From contig NZ_CP119520.1 of NCBI RefSeq assembly GCF_029223865.1, positions 7,130,001 through 7,194,000 on the forward strand: a stretch of 64,000 bases of DNA, given 5' to 3'. The notes under the pieces were generated by a model. That model was given only the letters and a program-made list of their open reading frames with translations, had not been told where the DNA came from and ran no database searches. Position numbers and translations under genes: made by a program. The stretch is from Telluria mixta (GTDB lineage: Bacteria; Pseudomonadota; Gammaproteobacteria; Burkholderiales; Burkholderiaceae_D). Below are positions 26,349-37,081 of the stretch, piece by piece (the stretch's first letter is position 1; every line of letters starts with the position of its first letter).

Positions 26349-26996
26349 ATGCTCGAACTCGTCAATCTCAGCAAGTCTTATGGCGGCCGCACCGTGCTGG
26401 CGGCGCTGTCGCACCGGTTCGAGCCCGGCGAATTCGTCGCGATCATGGGCGAGTCCGGCGTCGGCAAGTCCACGTTGCTGAACCTGATTGCCGGGCTCGA
26501 TGCGCCGGATGCGGGCGAGGTCCGCGTCGACGGGACGCCGATGTCGGCGCTCGACGACGATGCGGCCACCCGGCTGCGCCGCACGCGCATGGGGTTCATT
26601 TTCCAGGCGTTCCACGTGCTGCCGCACCTGACGCTGCTGCAGAACGTCGCGCTGCCGCTGCTGCTCAATGGCCGGCCCGACCCGGCCCGCGCCACGCAGA
26701 TGCTCGACGCAGTCGGCCTCGGCGGACGCGGGGCCGATTTCCCGCGCCAGCTGTCCGGCGGCGAGCTGCAGCGCGTGGCCATCGCCCGTGCGCTCGTGCA
26801 CCGCCCCGCCCTGCTGCTGGCGGATGAGCCCACCGGCAATCTCGACCCCGACACGGCCGACGGCATCCTGCACCTGCTGCGCGCCGAGATCAAGGCCAGC
26901 GGCGCGGGCGCCATCATGGTCACCCACTCCCACGCGGCCGCCGCACTGGCGGACCGGACGTTCGTCCTGACCCGTGCCGGATTGAAATTAGCGTAA
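26349..26996 (+). CDS. ABC transporter ATP-binding protein, LolD/MacB type
   Basis: The 215-residue ATPase has Walker A GESGVGKST near residue 35, Q-loop GFIFQAFHVLPHLT, signature LSGGELQRVAIARAL, Walker B ALLLADEPTGNLDPDT and the H-loop His in VTHSH. The sequence follows the LolD/MacB/FtsE branch, which powers mechanotransmission permeases with a FtsX-like fold. No permease gene is adjacent on either side, which is unusual. The partner must be encoded elsewhere, or was lost. The following 215 bases are less GC-rich and hold no gene I can support. Confidence 0.88.
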   Translation: MLELVNLSKSYGGRTVLAALSHRFEPGEFVAIMGESGVGKSTLLNLIAGLDAPDAGEVRVDGTPMSALDDDAATRLRRTRMGFIFQAFHVLPHLTLLQNVALPLLLNGRPDPARATQMLDAVGLGGRGADFPRQLSGGELQRVAIARALVHRPALLLADEPTGNLDPDTADGILHLLRAEIKASGAGAIMVTHSHAAAALADRTFVLTRAGLKLA

Positions 26997-27213
26997 GTTC
27001 CGACAAGAAAGACGCATCTTATGGCGTTTTAGTCATGAACAGTGCGGCGTAATTGTCAACTCCGTAGTAGCATTCCAACAAACCCACCAGGCATAAGTCA
27101 TCAACAAATCGGTCGGGCTGGATTCCGTTCGGGCGGGGCAAGAACCGGACGGACCCTGCAACTCTCCAAAACAGTCGATCTGTCTTGAACATATTTCCCA
27201 TGTGGAGGAGTTC

Positions 27214-27525
27214 ATGAGCGTACGGCAGAAAAAACAGGAGTTGCTCGAGGCGATGCACCGCGCCCGGGCCATGGAGCCGTCGAGTTTTGTTCCAAACAAA
27301 TTACTCGACACTTTGATTCAGCGTATGCAGCTGAAGAACGACGCGGAGCTGTGCCGCGTCCTGGAGGTACAACCGCCCATCATCAGCAAGATCCGGCACC
27401 GCAAGCTGAACGTCGGCGCCACCATCCTGCTGCGGATGCATGAAAAGTCGAATATCCCGATCCGCGAGCTGAAGGAATTGACGGCGGAAGCGCGCACCGA
27501 ACCGCCGCCGCCGACCCATCACTGA
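27214..27525 (+). CDS. Small HTH (XRE/Cro-like) DNA-binding protein
   Basis: The product has 103 residues. The ATG at 27214 has GGAGGAG three bases upstream. A Cro-like helix-turn-helix spans about residues 30-80: LLDTLIQRMQLKNDAELCRV, then LEVQPPIISKIRHRKLNVGA. The flanks are charged and there is no sensor domain, so it is a stand-alone repressor or accessory factor. It is convergent with the histone-like gene (8 bp apart). The regulon is unknown. Confidence 0.72.
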   Translation: MSVRQKKQELLEAMHRARAMEPSSFVPNKLLDTLIQRMQLKNDAELCRVLEVQPPIISKIRHRKLNVGATILLRMHEKSNIPIRELKELTAEARTEPPPPTHH

Positions 27526-27532
27526 ACGCGGC

Positions 27533-28015
27533 TCACTCGCCCGGTGGACGACCGGTCTTGAGCTGGGGCAGGCTGTCGAGCACGGCGCGCAGCGACGCTG
27601 TGTCGAGCTGCCCGAGGAGCGCCACGCCGATGCGCAGCAGCTCGCTCTTCTTGACCTCGAAGCCGGCCTTCAGGCAGGCCTGCTTGACGGTGGCGAGCAC
27701 GGCATACTCTTGCTCGGGCATGGTAAAGCTGTCGCGCACGAGGCGCGGACGTGCGAGCGGCGCGGGCGCGGGCGCTGCCTTCGTGCGCGTGGATTTCGCC
27801 GGCACCGCGATGGCGCGCGCAGCCTGTTGGGCCATCTTCGCCGGCGTGGGCGCGGCCTTCGCGCGCACGGTCTTGGCCGGTACCGCGGCCTTCTTGACCG
27901 CCACCGCTTTTTTCACGGGCGCGGCTTTCGTCGTCGCCGCCTTCTTCGCCGCGGGCTTCGCGGCTGTCTTTACGGCTGTTTTCACCGCGGGTTGCGCCCT
28001 GCTCGTCCTCGCCAT
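27533..28015 (-). CDS. Histone-H1-like Ala/Lys/Pro-rich protein with conserved C-terminal domain
   Basis: The 160-residue product has a start at 28015 with GGAGG four bases upstream. Residues 1-95 are low-complexity Ala-Lys-Pro repeats (VKTAAKPAAKKAATTKAAP) like eukaryotic H1 tails and AlgP/HctB-type proteins, and would bind DNA. The last 60 residues are ordered: DSFTMPEQEYAVLATVKQAC, then LKAGFEVKKSELLRIGVALL. This part resembles a small helical module seen in Oxalobacteraceae proteins of unknown function. A nucleoid or transcription role is inferred. An inverted repeat lies upstream. Confidence 0.7.
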   Translation of the reverse strand: MARTSRAQPAVKTAVKTAAKPAAKKAATTKAAPVKKAVAVKKAAVPAKTVRAKAAPTPAKMAQQAARAIAVPAKSTRTKAAPAPAPLARPRLVRDSFTMPEQEYAVLATVKQACLKAGFEVKKSELLRIGVALLGQLDTASLRAVLDSLPQLKTGRPPGE

Positions 28016-28035
28016 GGGACCTCCATCTTCAAACA

Positions 28036-28061
28036 AGCCAAACAATATATATCATTTGGCT
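28036..28061 (-). promoter_or_regulatory. Inverted repeat around a TATA-rich -10 upstream of the H1-like gene
   Basis: AGCCAAA (28036-28042) and TTTGGCT (28055-28061) flank a core of alternating A and T that offers TATATT as a minus-strand -10, about 20 bases from the SD. The symmetry suggests an operator over the promoter. Confidence 0.45.
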
Positions 28062-28086
28062 CGTATGCGGAAGATGAGCAGGAAGC

Positions 28087-29231
<1,145 letters not shown>

Positions 29232-29232
<1 letters not shown>

Positions 29233-32200
29233 CAGGTTTCCGCGGTATCGGGGCGGGTTGCGGCGGCCGTCTTCGGCAACTGCTGGCGCGCCTCTTCGAA
29301 TTCGTAACGGGACAGGTGCTGCTCCAGCCGCGCCATGTGCTCGGCGTCGAGCACACCGGCCAGGCGCGCGCGCACCGTCTCGAAGTAGTCAATGGCATCG
29401 CCCGAGTACTCGGCCAGCAGCTGGTCGAGCTGGACGATGGCGTCCGTCGCGGCGTCGTCCGCATCCGCGGACAGCGCCGGCGGCGCGGGCGTTTCGGGCG
29501 GCGGCGGTGCGACGGCGGCCCGGGCGAAATAACGGTCGAGCGACTCCATGGTCGCATCGACGGCGGCCTCCAGCGCGCGCACGCCGGCCGCGAGACGGCC
29601 GCGGTCGGGCGCCGCCAGTCCGAGGCCCTCTTCCACCGATTGCGCCAGCGTCTGCAACTCGCGCGCGCCGATGTTGCCGGCCACGCCGCGCAAGGTGTGC
29701 GCCCGCGCGGCGGCCTGGCGCAGGCGGCGCGCCTGGTAGTCGGCGCGGATCTGGGCGCCGGCATCGCGCTGGGTGGCGCGGAAGCGGTCCAGCAGCTGCA
29801 CGTACAGCGCGACGTTGCCGGCCACGTGGCGCAGGCCGTAGGCGGAATCGATGCCGGACACGGTCGACAGGCCCGGCAGCGTCGGGCCATCCGCCACGAC
29901 GGTACCGCCGGCCGACAGCGGCGGCGGCACAGCCTGGCCGATCCAGCGCGCCAGCGTGGCATACAGTTTTTCCGGCTCGACGGGCTTGGTGATGTAGTCC
30001 TGCATGCCCTCGCGCAGGCAGCGCTCGCGGATCTCGGCCAGCGCATGCGCCGTCATGGCGACGATCGGCAGCTTGTCGAAGCGCGCATCCTTGCGCAGTT
30101 CGACGGTGGCCGCGTGGCCGTCCAGCTGCGGCATCTCGAGGTCCATCAGCACGAGGTCGTAGGCCTGCGGGCCGCCGTCGTACAGCATGTCCAGCGCCTC
30201 GTTGCCGGTGGCGGCGACATCGACCGCGATGTTCTGCGCCTGCAGCAGTTCCAGCGCAATCTCCTGGTTGACCTGGTTGTCCTCGACGAGCAGCACGCGT
30301 GCCACGTGGTCGCCCGCCGCTTCGCTCCTGCTGCGCGCGTTCGGCGCACGGGGCGGCGCGAACAGGGCGATGAGCGTGTCGACGAGGGCCGACTGGCCGA
30401 TCGGCTTGCACAGGAAGCCGCGGATGCCTGCGGCCTCGGCTTCCTTCTGCACTTCCTCGCGCCCGAACGCCGTCACGAGCACGGTCGACGGCGGCTGGCG
30501 CAGCGCCGGATTGCCGGCGATGCGGCGCGCCAGTTCGATGCCGTTCATGCCCGGCATCTGCCAGTCCGTCAGCACGACGCGGTACGGGTCGCCGGCCGCG
30601 TCGGCCGCGAGCAGCGCGCTTTCCGCCTCGGCGCCGCTGGCGGCGACATCCACGCGCAGCGGCAGCGTCTGCAGCGCCTCGCTCATGATCTCGCGCGCGA
30701 CGTCGCTGTCGTCGACGAGCAGCAGGCGCGCGCCATCCAGTTCGGGCGGCGCGACGGCAACGCGTTCCGGCTCGCCGGACAGCGGGAAGTCGAGGTCGAA
30801 GTGGAACGTCGAGCCCTTGCCCGGGCTGCTCTCGACGACGATGCGCCCGCCCATCAGGCCGACCAGCTGCTGCGAGATCGACAGGCCCAGGCCCGTGCCG
30901 CCATACTCGCGCGTCGTGCTGCCGTTGGCCTGGCTGAACGCGCGGAACAGTTTCGCCTGCTGCTGTTCGCTCATGCCGATGCCCGTGTCGCGCACGGCGA
31001 AGCGCAGGGTGGCATAGCCGTCGCGGAAGCGGTCCGCGGCCGGATCGTCGAGGCGCATGCACGACAGTTCCAGCTCGCCCGCCGGCGTGAACTTCACCGC
31101 GTTGTTGACGAGATTGATGAGGACCTGGCCCAGGCGCAGCGGGTCGCCCACGAGCATGCGCGGGATCGCGTGCGGCACGTGGAACAGGTACTCCAGGTGC
31201 TTGTCGGCCGCCTTCTGGCTCGTCACGCTGGCCACGTTCGCGAGCACGTCGTCCAGGCAGAACGGGATGTGCTCGACGTCCAGCTTGCCCGCCTCGATCT
31301 TGGAAAAGTCGAGGATGTCGTTGATGATCCCCAGCAGCGACAGCGCGGCGCGGTGGATCTTGCCGACGTAGTCCTGCTGCTTGGGCGAGAGCTCCGTGCG
31401 CAGCGTGAGATAGGCCATGCCGATGATCGCGCTCATCGGCGTGCGGATCTCGTGGCTCATGTTGGCGAGGAATTCGGATTTCGCCACGTTCGCCGCCTCC
31501 GCGCGCACGTTGGCCGCGACGAGCGACTGCTCGCGCTCGCGCCGCTCGGAGATGTCGCGGATGAACGAGCAGAATTCGTAGTCGTCGCTGGCGGCCAGCT
31601 GCACGCGCGTGATGGCCAGCTCGATCGGAAACTCCACGCCGTCGCGGCGCAACGCGTACGTCTCGATGCGGCTGTCCAGCACCCCGCCCACGCCGCTGCG
31701 TTCGTAGCGCGCGAGGCCGTTGCGGTGCGCCGCGCGGTGGCGTTCCGGCACGATGCATTCGGACAGATCGCGGCCCAGCACCTCCTCGCCCTTCCAGCCG
31801 AACATCTTTTCCGCCTGCGCGTTCCAGCCGACGATGCGGCCCTGGCGGTCCATGCGCACGACGGCGTCGAGCGCCGTGTCGACGATGGCCTGCAGCTTGG
31901 CCTGGCTGCCCTGCGCCATGCGCATGGAATCCAGCAGTTCGCGCGTGCGCGCGGCGATCTTCTGTTCGAGGTCTTCGTTCAGGTCGCGCAGCTGCTGTTC
32001 GATCACGCTCTTTTCGCGCAGCAGGCCGTTCGTCACCTGTTCGGCGCGGCGCAGCCGGTTCAACGTGTCGCGGAAGCTGCGCACGGCGGACGACAGCCGG
32101 CCGATTTGGTCGCGCCGGCCGATGCCGGACAGGTGGATGTCGGTCTCGCCGCGCGCCAGCTTTTCCAGCGCTTCCTGGATGTCGGCGAACGGCTGCGTCA

Positions 32201-32723
32201 TGCGGCGGCCGATCAGCAGCACGCAAAAAGTGATCGTCAGGGTGAGGATCAGGTTGCCCAGCACGGTCTGGATGATCTGGCGGCGCAGGTCGGCGTCGAT
32301 CTGGCGGCGCGAGATCGCCAGGTCGATCGAGCCGACCAGGTACTCGCGGTTGCCGTCGTGGTACACGACCTTCTGCTGGACCCGTTCGGCGCCCTCCTCG
32401 TCCGCCCCGGAGCCGAGCGACGCGAGCACCATGCCGTTCGGCGCAAGCACGCGCAGCATGATCACTTCCGGCGTGCCGCCCAGCGCATCGACCACCGAGG
32501 ACACGGCCGCGCTGTTGATGTCGAACAGCGGCCGCGCCAGCGCGTGCGACACCACGTTGGCCTGGCGCTCGATCCGTTCTCCCAGGCGCGCGCTGGCCTC
32601 CCGGTGCAGCGAGTGCATCACCCAGGTCGTGTATGCCGTCGTCGACAGCGCCACCGCCAGCACGATGCCGGCCCCGAGCCGGAACACGATGTTCTGGCGC
32701 CAGCTGTCGACGAGGCCGCGCAC
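29232..32723 (-). CDS. Hybrid sensor histidine kinase (HAMP-PAS-HisKA-HATPase-REC-REC-HPt)
   Basis: The 1163-residue inner-membrane kinase has two N-terminal helices (about 14-35 and 155-175) around a periplasmic domain. HAMP, coiled coil and PAS ([20 protein letters not shown]) domains follow. The HisKA site is [10 protein letters not shown], and the ATPase has [22 protein letters not shown] and [10 protein letters not shown]. Two receivers ([10 protein letters not shown] with [11 protein letters not shown], and [11 protein letters not shown] with [11 protein letters not shown]) and a C-terminal HPt ([15 protein letters not shown]) complete a full phosphorelay. It is a BarA/EvgS-like design. 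The gene upstream encodes a solute-binding protein that may present the ligand. Confidence 0.94.
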
Positions 32724-32763
32724 CAGGCCACCCGGGCGGCGCGCGCCGGTGGACGTCAGCGGA

Positions 32764-33555
32764 TTAATGGCCGCCTCCCGGATGGCCGGTCAGCTCGCGC
32801 TCGCGGCGGCGGTAGGCGGGGCTCGTGCGTACCTCCTCGATCGTCTTCCAGATGCGTTCCGCGAGGTCCGGCTGCTGCGCGACGAACGCGTGCGACAGCA
32901 ACAGGTAATAGGGTTTTTCGATCAGGGGCACGGGCAGCACTTCGATCTGGCTGGCGTAGGGCGAGCGCATCAGCCGCATCGCGTCGCCGCCGCCGAGGGC
33001 TGCCGCCACGAGGCGTCCGGCCAGCATCTTCTGCACCAGCTCGTCGGACTGCTGGCTGCCCTCGTCCACGGCCACGTTCTGGGCGCGCAGGAAGTCGCCG
33101 ACGGAGTAGCCGAGCTGGATGCCGACGCGGCCATCGAGGTTCGTGAAACGCTTGCCGTCCCAGTCGACCTTGCCGCCCTTGCGCCGCACCAGGACGTAGC
33201 GGTCGACGTGCATGCGCCGGGCGGAATCGGCCTGGCCATCGGCGCCTTTCACGCCGGGATACGCACCCAGCGCCAGGCGCTCGCGGCTGAAACTGACGGC
33301 GAACGCGCCGTTGACCTGGTTCGCCTTGACCTGGGCGAGGCAGCGCTTCCACGGCATGCTCTGGTAATCGAGCGTGAGCCCGAGGCGCCGCGCCACCTCG
33401 GCCAGCAGCTCGAAATTCAGCCCGCCGCCGTCCAGGGTGCGCCATGGCAGCACTTCCTGGCGCTCGAAGCACAGGGACACCGTCCCCGCCGCGAACGACG
33501 GCGCGCCGACGAGTAAACAGCAGGCGATCGATCCGTGGCGAAGGAAGCGCAGCAT
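32764..33555 (-). CDS. Periplasmic solute-binding protein (SBP_bac_3-like) linked to the kinase
   Basis: The 263-residue protein has a signal peptide ([18 protein letters not shown]). It has the two-lobed fold of amino-acid-binding proteins: [40 protein letters not shown], then [13 protein letters not shown]. The ATG at 33555 is chosen over 33621 because it opens the signal peptide. It precedes the hybrid kinase by 40 bases on the same strand, without any ABC transporter genes. It therefore more likely serves as a sensor accessory than a transporter component. Confidence 0.82.
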   Translation of the reverse strand: MLRFLRHGSIACCLLVGAPSFAAGTVSLCFERQEVLPWRTLDGGGLNFELLAEVARRLGLTLDYQSMPWKRCLAQVKANQVNGAFAVSFSRERLALGAYPGVKGADGQADSARRMHVDRYVLVRRKGGKVDWDGKRFTNLDGRVGIQLGYSVGDFLRAQNVAVDEGSQQSDELVQKMLAGRLVAAALGGGDAMRLMRSPYASQIEVLPVPLIEKPYYLLLSHAFVAQQPDLAERIWKTIEEVRTSPAYRRRERELTGHPGGGH

Positions 33556-33636
33556 GGCGAAGGTATGGCGGCGGCAATAATGATTAAAAACAGACAACAG
33601 TATGCCAGACCTTGCCGACAAAACCTACCTGGACCG

Positions 33637-34569
33637 TCAAGCCGCCAGGGCGGCGCGGCCGTGGCGCAACTCGGCCAGCACGCCGGCGCGCAGCCCGGTC
33701 TTCGGTACTTCCAGTTCCTCGATCTCCAGCTCTTCCATGAGACCCAGCAGGATGGCCAGCGCGGCCGTCACGTCACGCAGGCGCAGGTGGCCGAGGCCCG
33801 CCAGCGGCGCTCCGCCGCCGCCCTGGTCGAGCGCGCGCGCCGCGAGCGTCTCCAGCCGGGCGCGGGTGATGGGGCCGGCCAGGTCGTTGTCGGCCAGCAG
33901 CCGTGCCAGGGTGTGGATCGTGCCGGACGCGCCGCACACGCGGTCGCGCCGGCCGGGGCCGAACGCGGGCGTCTCGTCACCCAGCTTGGCGCGCGTGGAC
34001 GCGATCGCGGCCGCGAACGACACGGCGTCGATGCGCCCGCCGCTGAAGAACGTCAGCGCCAGGCGCGACGTGCCCAGGCCCAGCGACGCCACCTTCTGCA
34101 CCTGGCGCCCGCTGCCCAGCGCGAGTTGCGTCGAGCCGCCGCCGATGCCCAGCACCAGCGTGCGCGTATCGGCATCGTGCGCCGCCGCGCCGTCGGCCAC
34201 GCCGAGATAGGTCAGGACGGCCTCCTGCTCGCCGGTCAGCACGTGGACCGGATGGCCGAGCAGTTGCTGCGCGGCCGGCAGGAACAGATGGCTGTTGCGG
34301 GCCATGCGCAAGGTCGACGTCGCGACCACGCGCACGGCGGCCAGCGCATGGTCGGCCAGGCGCGCGCGGATCGTGCGCAGGCAGTCGAAGGCGCTGTCCA
34401 TCGCCTCGGGGCTCAGGCAGCCCTGCGCATCGAGCGCGGCGGCCAGGCGCAGCGGCGCATGGAAACTGTCGAGGGGACGCAGCGTGCCGTCCTCGACGGT
34501 ACCGACCAGCAGGCGGAAACTGTCCGATCCAAGGACGAGTGCGGCGTGGATGGGGGATGTGGTGCTCAT
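33637..34569 (-). CDS. Ppx/GppA family exopolyphosphatase/guanosine pentaphosphatase
   Basis: The 310-residue protein has the ASKHA-type ATPase fold of this family: AALVLGSDSFRLLVGTVEDG, VVATSTLRMARNSHLFL, GEQEAVLTYLGV and the phosphate loop LVLGIGGGSTQLALGSG. It lacks the C-terminal HD domain of long Ppx proteins, as in the short GppA-like group. It would degrade polyphosphate or pppGpp. The gene stands alone, and I see no promoter. Confidence 0.86.
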   Translation of the reverse strand: MSTTSPIHAALVLGSDSFRLLVGTVEDGTLRPLDSFHAPLRLAAALDAQGCLSPEAMDSAFDCLRTIRARLADHALAAVRVVATSTLRMARNSHLFLPAAQQLLGHPVHVLTGEQEAVLTYLGVADGAAAHDADTRTLVLGIGGGSTQLALGSGRQVQKVASLGLGTSRLALTFFSGGRIDAVSFAAAIASTRAKLGDETPAFGPGRRDRVCGASGTIHTLARLLADNDLAGPITRARLETLAARALDQGGGGAPLAGLGHLRLRDVTAALAILLGLMEELEIEELEVPKTGLRAGVLAELRHGRAALAA

Positions 34570-34693
34570 GCAGACTCCGAAGTCGAAAACGGCGCCACGA
34601 TAGCGGGGCTGGATGACGGATCGATGACAGGAGCATCGTTGACCGCATCATCATAAGCCAAGCGCGTCACGGGCGCTATGGCGAACACGACAA

Positions 34694-35866
34694 TCATTCC
34701 TCGACGGGCGCCAGTACAGGCGCCGCCACTTCGACCCGGTTGCGCCCCGCCTTCTTGGCCACACGCAGCGCTTCGTCGGCGCGGGCCAGCAGGGTAACGG
34801 TGCTGTCGTCCGGGCGGATCGTCGTGACGCCGAAGCTGGCCGTCAATGAAATCATCGCGCGCTCGGTCTTGACGCGCTGCGCCTCGATCGCGGCGCGCAT
34901 GCGCTCGGCGACCATGGTCGCATCGTCCAGGTTCGTGCGCGGCAGCAGGATCGCGAATTCCACGCTGACCAGGCGGCCCAGCAGGTCGCTGTCGCGCAGC
35001 TGACGCTTGCAGGTGTCGATCAGGTGCGCGAGCACGACGTCGCCGGCCGGATGGCCGTAGCTGTCGTTGATGCGTTTAAATTGGTCGAGGTCGAGCACGA
35101 CGAGGGCGGTCGGCTGGCCGGGACGGCGCGCCAGCGCCATCCACGGGGCCAGGGCCTGGAAGAAGCCGCGCCGGTTCGGCACGTCGGTGAGCGGATCGAC
35201 GATTTCGAGGCGCGCCAGCTCGGCCTGTTCGCGCTCGCGGCCCAGCAGCAGCCAGCCGAAGCCGCCGACGAGGGCCAGCAAATACAGCGCGCCCGAGTGC
35301 AGCTGGCGCAGGATATCGCTCGTCATCCAGCCCCAGCCCGCCGGCGCCAGCAGCACGAGCGCCCCGCGCGCGCCGACGACGATGGCCAGCACGGTCGTCG
35401 CCAGCGCCAGGAAGCGCTGCAGCATCGATGCGGCCGCCCAGCCACGGGCCAGCGCCGCCGCCAGCGATAAATAAAAGGCGCCCAGGACCAGCGACGCGGC
35501 CACGGCACGCAGGCCGATCGGATCGATCAGCCAGCACAGCAGGAAAGCGGCGACGGCCAGCCCCAGCGCAGGGAGGGTCGCGCGGCGCCAGCGCAGGCGG
35601 CCCGCGCGTTCCCACGCCGCGCCGGATTCCCACGCGACGCCGGCGAACACGAGGACGTAGGCGATCGGGAGCGCGAGGCCTTCCGGCACGACACCCGCCG
35701 CGCCGATCGCGAGCAGCAGCCAGCCGGCGCCCTGGTACAGGCGCGACCAGCCCCACGTCGGCACGGCGGGACGTCCGCCATGGCCGGATTGTTCGAAGAA
35801 AAACAGGGTGGCGCACAGGGCGAGGTTGCCGAGTGCCAATGCCAGGACCATCGTGGTGGCATCCAT
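34694..35866 (-). CDS. Membrane GGDEF-domain protein with degenerate active site
   Basis: The 390-residue protein has about seven N-terminal membrane helices (residues 1-200) followed by a GGDEF domain (LARLEIVDPLTDVPNRRGFF, VLDLDQFKRINDSYGHPAGD). The signature itself reads RLVSVEFAILLP, so GGDEF has become VSVEF: both glycines and the catalytic acid are replaced. It is probably not a diguanylate cyclase. It may bind GTP or act by protein contact. The ATG at 35866 lies 7 bases after the stop of the upstream 91-residue gene. Confidence 0.85.
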   Translation of the reverse strand: MDATTMVLALALGNLALCATLFFFEQSGHGGRPAVPTWGWSRLYQGAGWLLLAIGAAGVVPEGLALPIAYVLVFAGVAWESGAAWERAGRLRWRRATLPALGLAVAAFLLCWLIDPIGLRAVAASLVLGAFYLSLAAALARGWAAASMLQRFLALATTVLAIVVGARGALVLLAPAGWGWMTSDILRQLHSGALYLLALVGGFGWLLLGREREQAELARLEIVDPLTDVPNRRGFFQALAPWMALARRPGQPTALVVLDLDQFKRINDSYGHPAGDVVLAHLIDTCKRQLRDSDLLGRLVSVEFAILLPRTNLDDATMVAERMRAAIEAQRVKTERAMISLTASFGVTTIRPDDSTVTLLARADEALRVAKKAGRNRVEVAAPVLAPVEE

Positions 35867-35873
35867 CGGCGCC

Positions 35874-36149
35874 TCAGACTTCGTGCACGACCGCGGTCGT
35901 GCCGTCGCCGACCCGGCTGGACCAGGCACGCGTCCAGTACTCGCGCTCGGCCTCGGTGGGCGGCGCGTGCCAGAACACGATCAGGGTCCCCTTGTGGTCG
36001 TGGATCTGGGTCAGCTTCTCGACGAAACCCGGGTTGCCGTCCACATCCGCCAGCGCCATTGCATATCCATAGACGCGATCCAGGCGCTCGATGCGGTCCG
36101 GCTCGGTCTGGCTGTTGGTGGCGGTAATGGTCGGGTGGTCCAGGAACAT
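35874..36149 (-). CDS. Hypothetical protein, first gene with the degenerate GGDEF protein
   Basis: This 91-residue soluble protein has GGAG eight bases before its ATG. It has no signal peptide. The sequence (DRVYGYAMALADVDGNPGFV, then EKLTQIHDHKGTLIVFWHAP) resembles no family I recognise. It is 7 bases from the GGDEF gene on the same strand, so the two are likely one operon, and it may be a partner or regulator of that membrane protein. Confidence 0.7.
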   Translation of the reverse strand: MFLDHPTITATNSQTEPDRIERLDRVYGYAMALADVDGNPGFVEKLTQIHDHKGTLIVFWHAPPTEAEREYWTRAWSSRVGDGTTAVVHEV

Positions 36150-36225
36150 GAGGTCTCCGCTTGGGCTGCAACGGCCAGCTTATCAGAAACCTATCGACCG
36201 CAACAAGTTCACCTATACTTGCGGC

Positions 36226-37005
36226 ATGCCTCACGACAGCCCCACCCCGCCGCTCGTACGTACGCGCCGGGGCCGCCGGACGCTCGAATTCGTCCCAGGC
36301 GACATCCAGAGCGAGATGCTGCTGGCCCGGCCCGACGCCCTTGTGCTGGCCTATTTGCGCGCCATGATGGGCTTTGTCCTGTTCGCGCCGTCTCCCCGCC
36401 GCATCGTGATGGTCGGGCTCGGGGGCGGCTCGCTGGCCAAGTTCTGCCACCGCCATTTTCCCGACGCGCACATCACCGTGATCGAATTGCGCGCCGACGT
36501 GATCGCCCTGCGCGACGCCTTCCGCGTGCCGCCCGACAGCGAGCGCTTCGCGGTCGTCCACGCCGACGCGGCCGACTGGCTGGCCGCACACCCCGGCGCG
36601 GCGGACGTGCTGCTGGTCGACGGCTTCGACGCCCGCGGGCTGCCGCCCAGCCTGGCCGACACGCCCTTCTATATGGACTGCCGCCGGGCGCTCCAGCCCG
36701 GCGGCGTGCTCGTGGCCAACGTCTTCACATACGATCCGCGCTACCCGGACGTCATGGACGCGCTCGAGACCGTGTTCCCCGGCCACACCTGCTGGCTCGA
36801 CAAGGTCGCGGGCAACAACCGCATCGTGTACGCTTTGCACACACCCGGCGATGCCGCCCTGCGCCGCCTGACGGTGCTGCGGCGCCGGCGCGGACTCGGC
36901 CTGGGATTATTGAACCGGCTAGCCATTCGAATCATCCTTGTCTGGATCGCATCGCGATCTGTTTTGGCCCTACCACACCTTGGCGCCCCACGGTCCCGCT
37001 TGTGA
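36226..37005 (+). CDS. Spermidine-synthase-like methyltransferase-fold protein
   Basis: The 259-residue protein has a Rossmann core: RRIVMVGLGGGSLAKFCHRH, ITVIELRADVIALRDAF, HADAADWLAAHPG and VLLVDGFDARGLPPSLADTP, like spermidine synthase homologues. The N-terminal tetramerisation hairpin is short, and the C-terminus ends in a hydrophobic stretch. The polyamine-binding residues cannot be confirmed, so the substrate is uncertain. TATACT at 36214-36219 lies only 6 bases before the ATG, so a leaderless mRNA is possible. Confidence 0.75.
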   Translation: MPHDSPTPPLVRTRRGRRTLEFVPGDIQSEMLLARPDALVLAYLRAMMGFVLFAPSPRRIVMVGLGGGSLAKFCHRHFPDAHITVIELRADVIALRDAFRVPPDSERFAVVHADAADWLAAHPGAADVLLVDGFDARGLPPSLADTPFYMDCRRALQPGGVLVANVFTYDPRYPDVMDALETVFPGHTCWLDKVAGNNRIVYALHTPGDAALRRLTVLRRRRGLGLGLLNRLAIRIILVWIASRSVLALPHLGAPRSRL

Positions 37006-37081
37006 CAATTTGTTTGCGGAAACTAGAGTTTCTGTGACAAACTGATGCCTCTTCATGCCTTAGGGCAAGCTCTCATCTTTC

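Noticed and set aside
27019..27258. 79-codon ORF on the minus strand between the ABC ATPase and the HTH gene
   Set aside because: It has no ribosome site, overlaps the SD and start of the well-supported HTH gene, and matches no family I know. The region is simply less GC-rich than its surroundings.
29316..33146. Very long plus-strand open frame opposite the hybrid kinase
   Set aside because: It is an antisense shadow caused by high third-position GC. Its translation is Arg/Gln/His-rich without domains, whereas the minus strand encodes clear kinase motifs.
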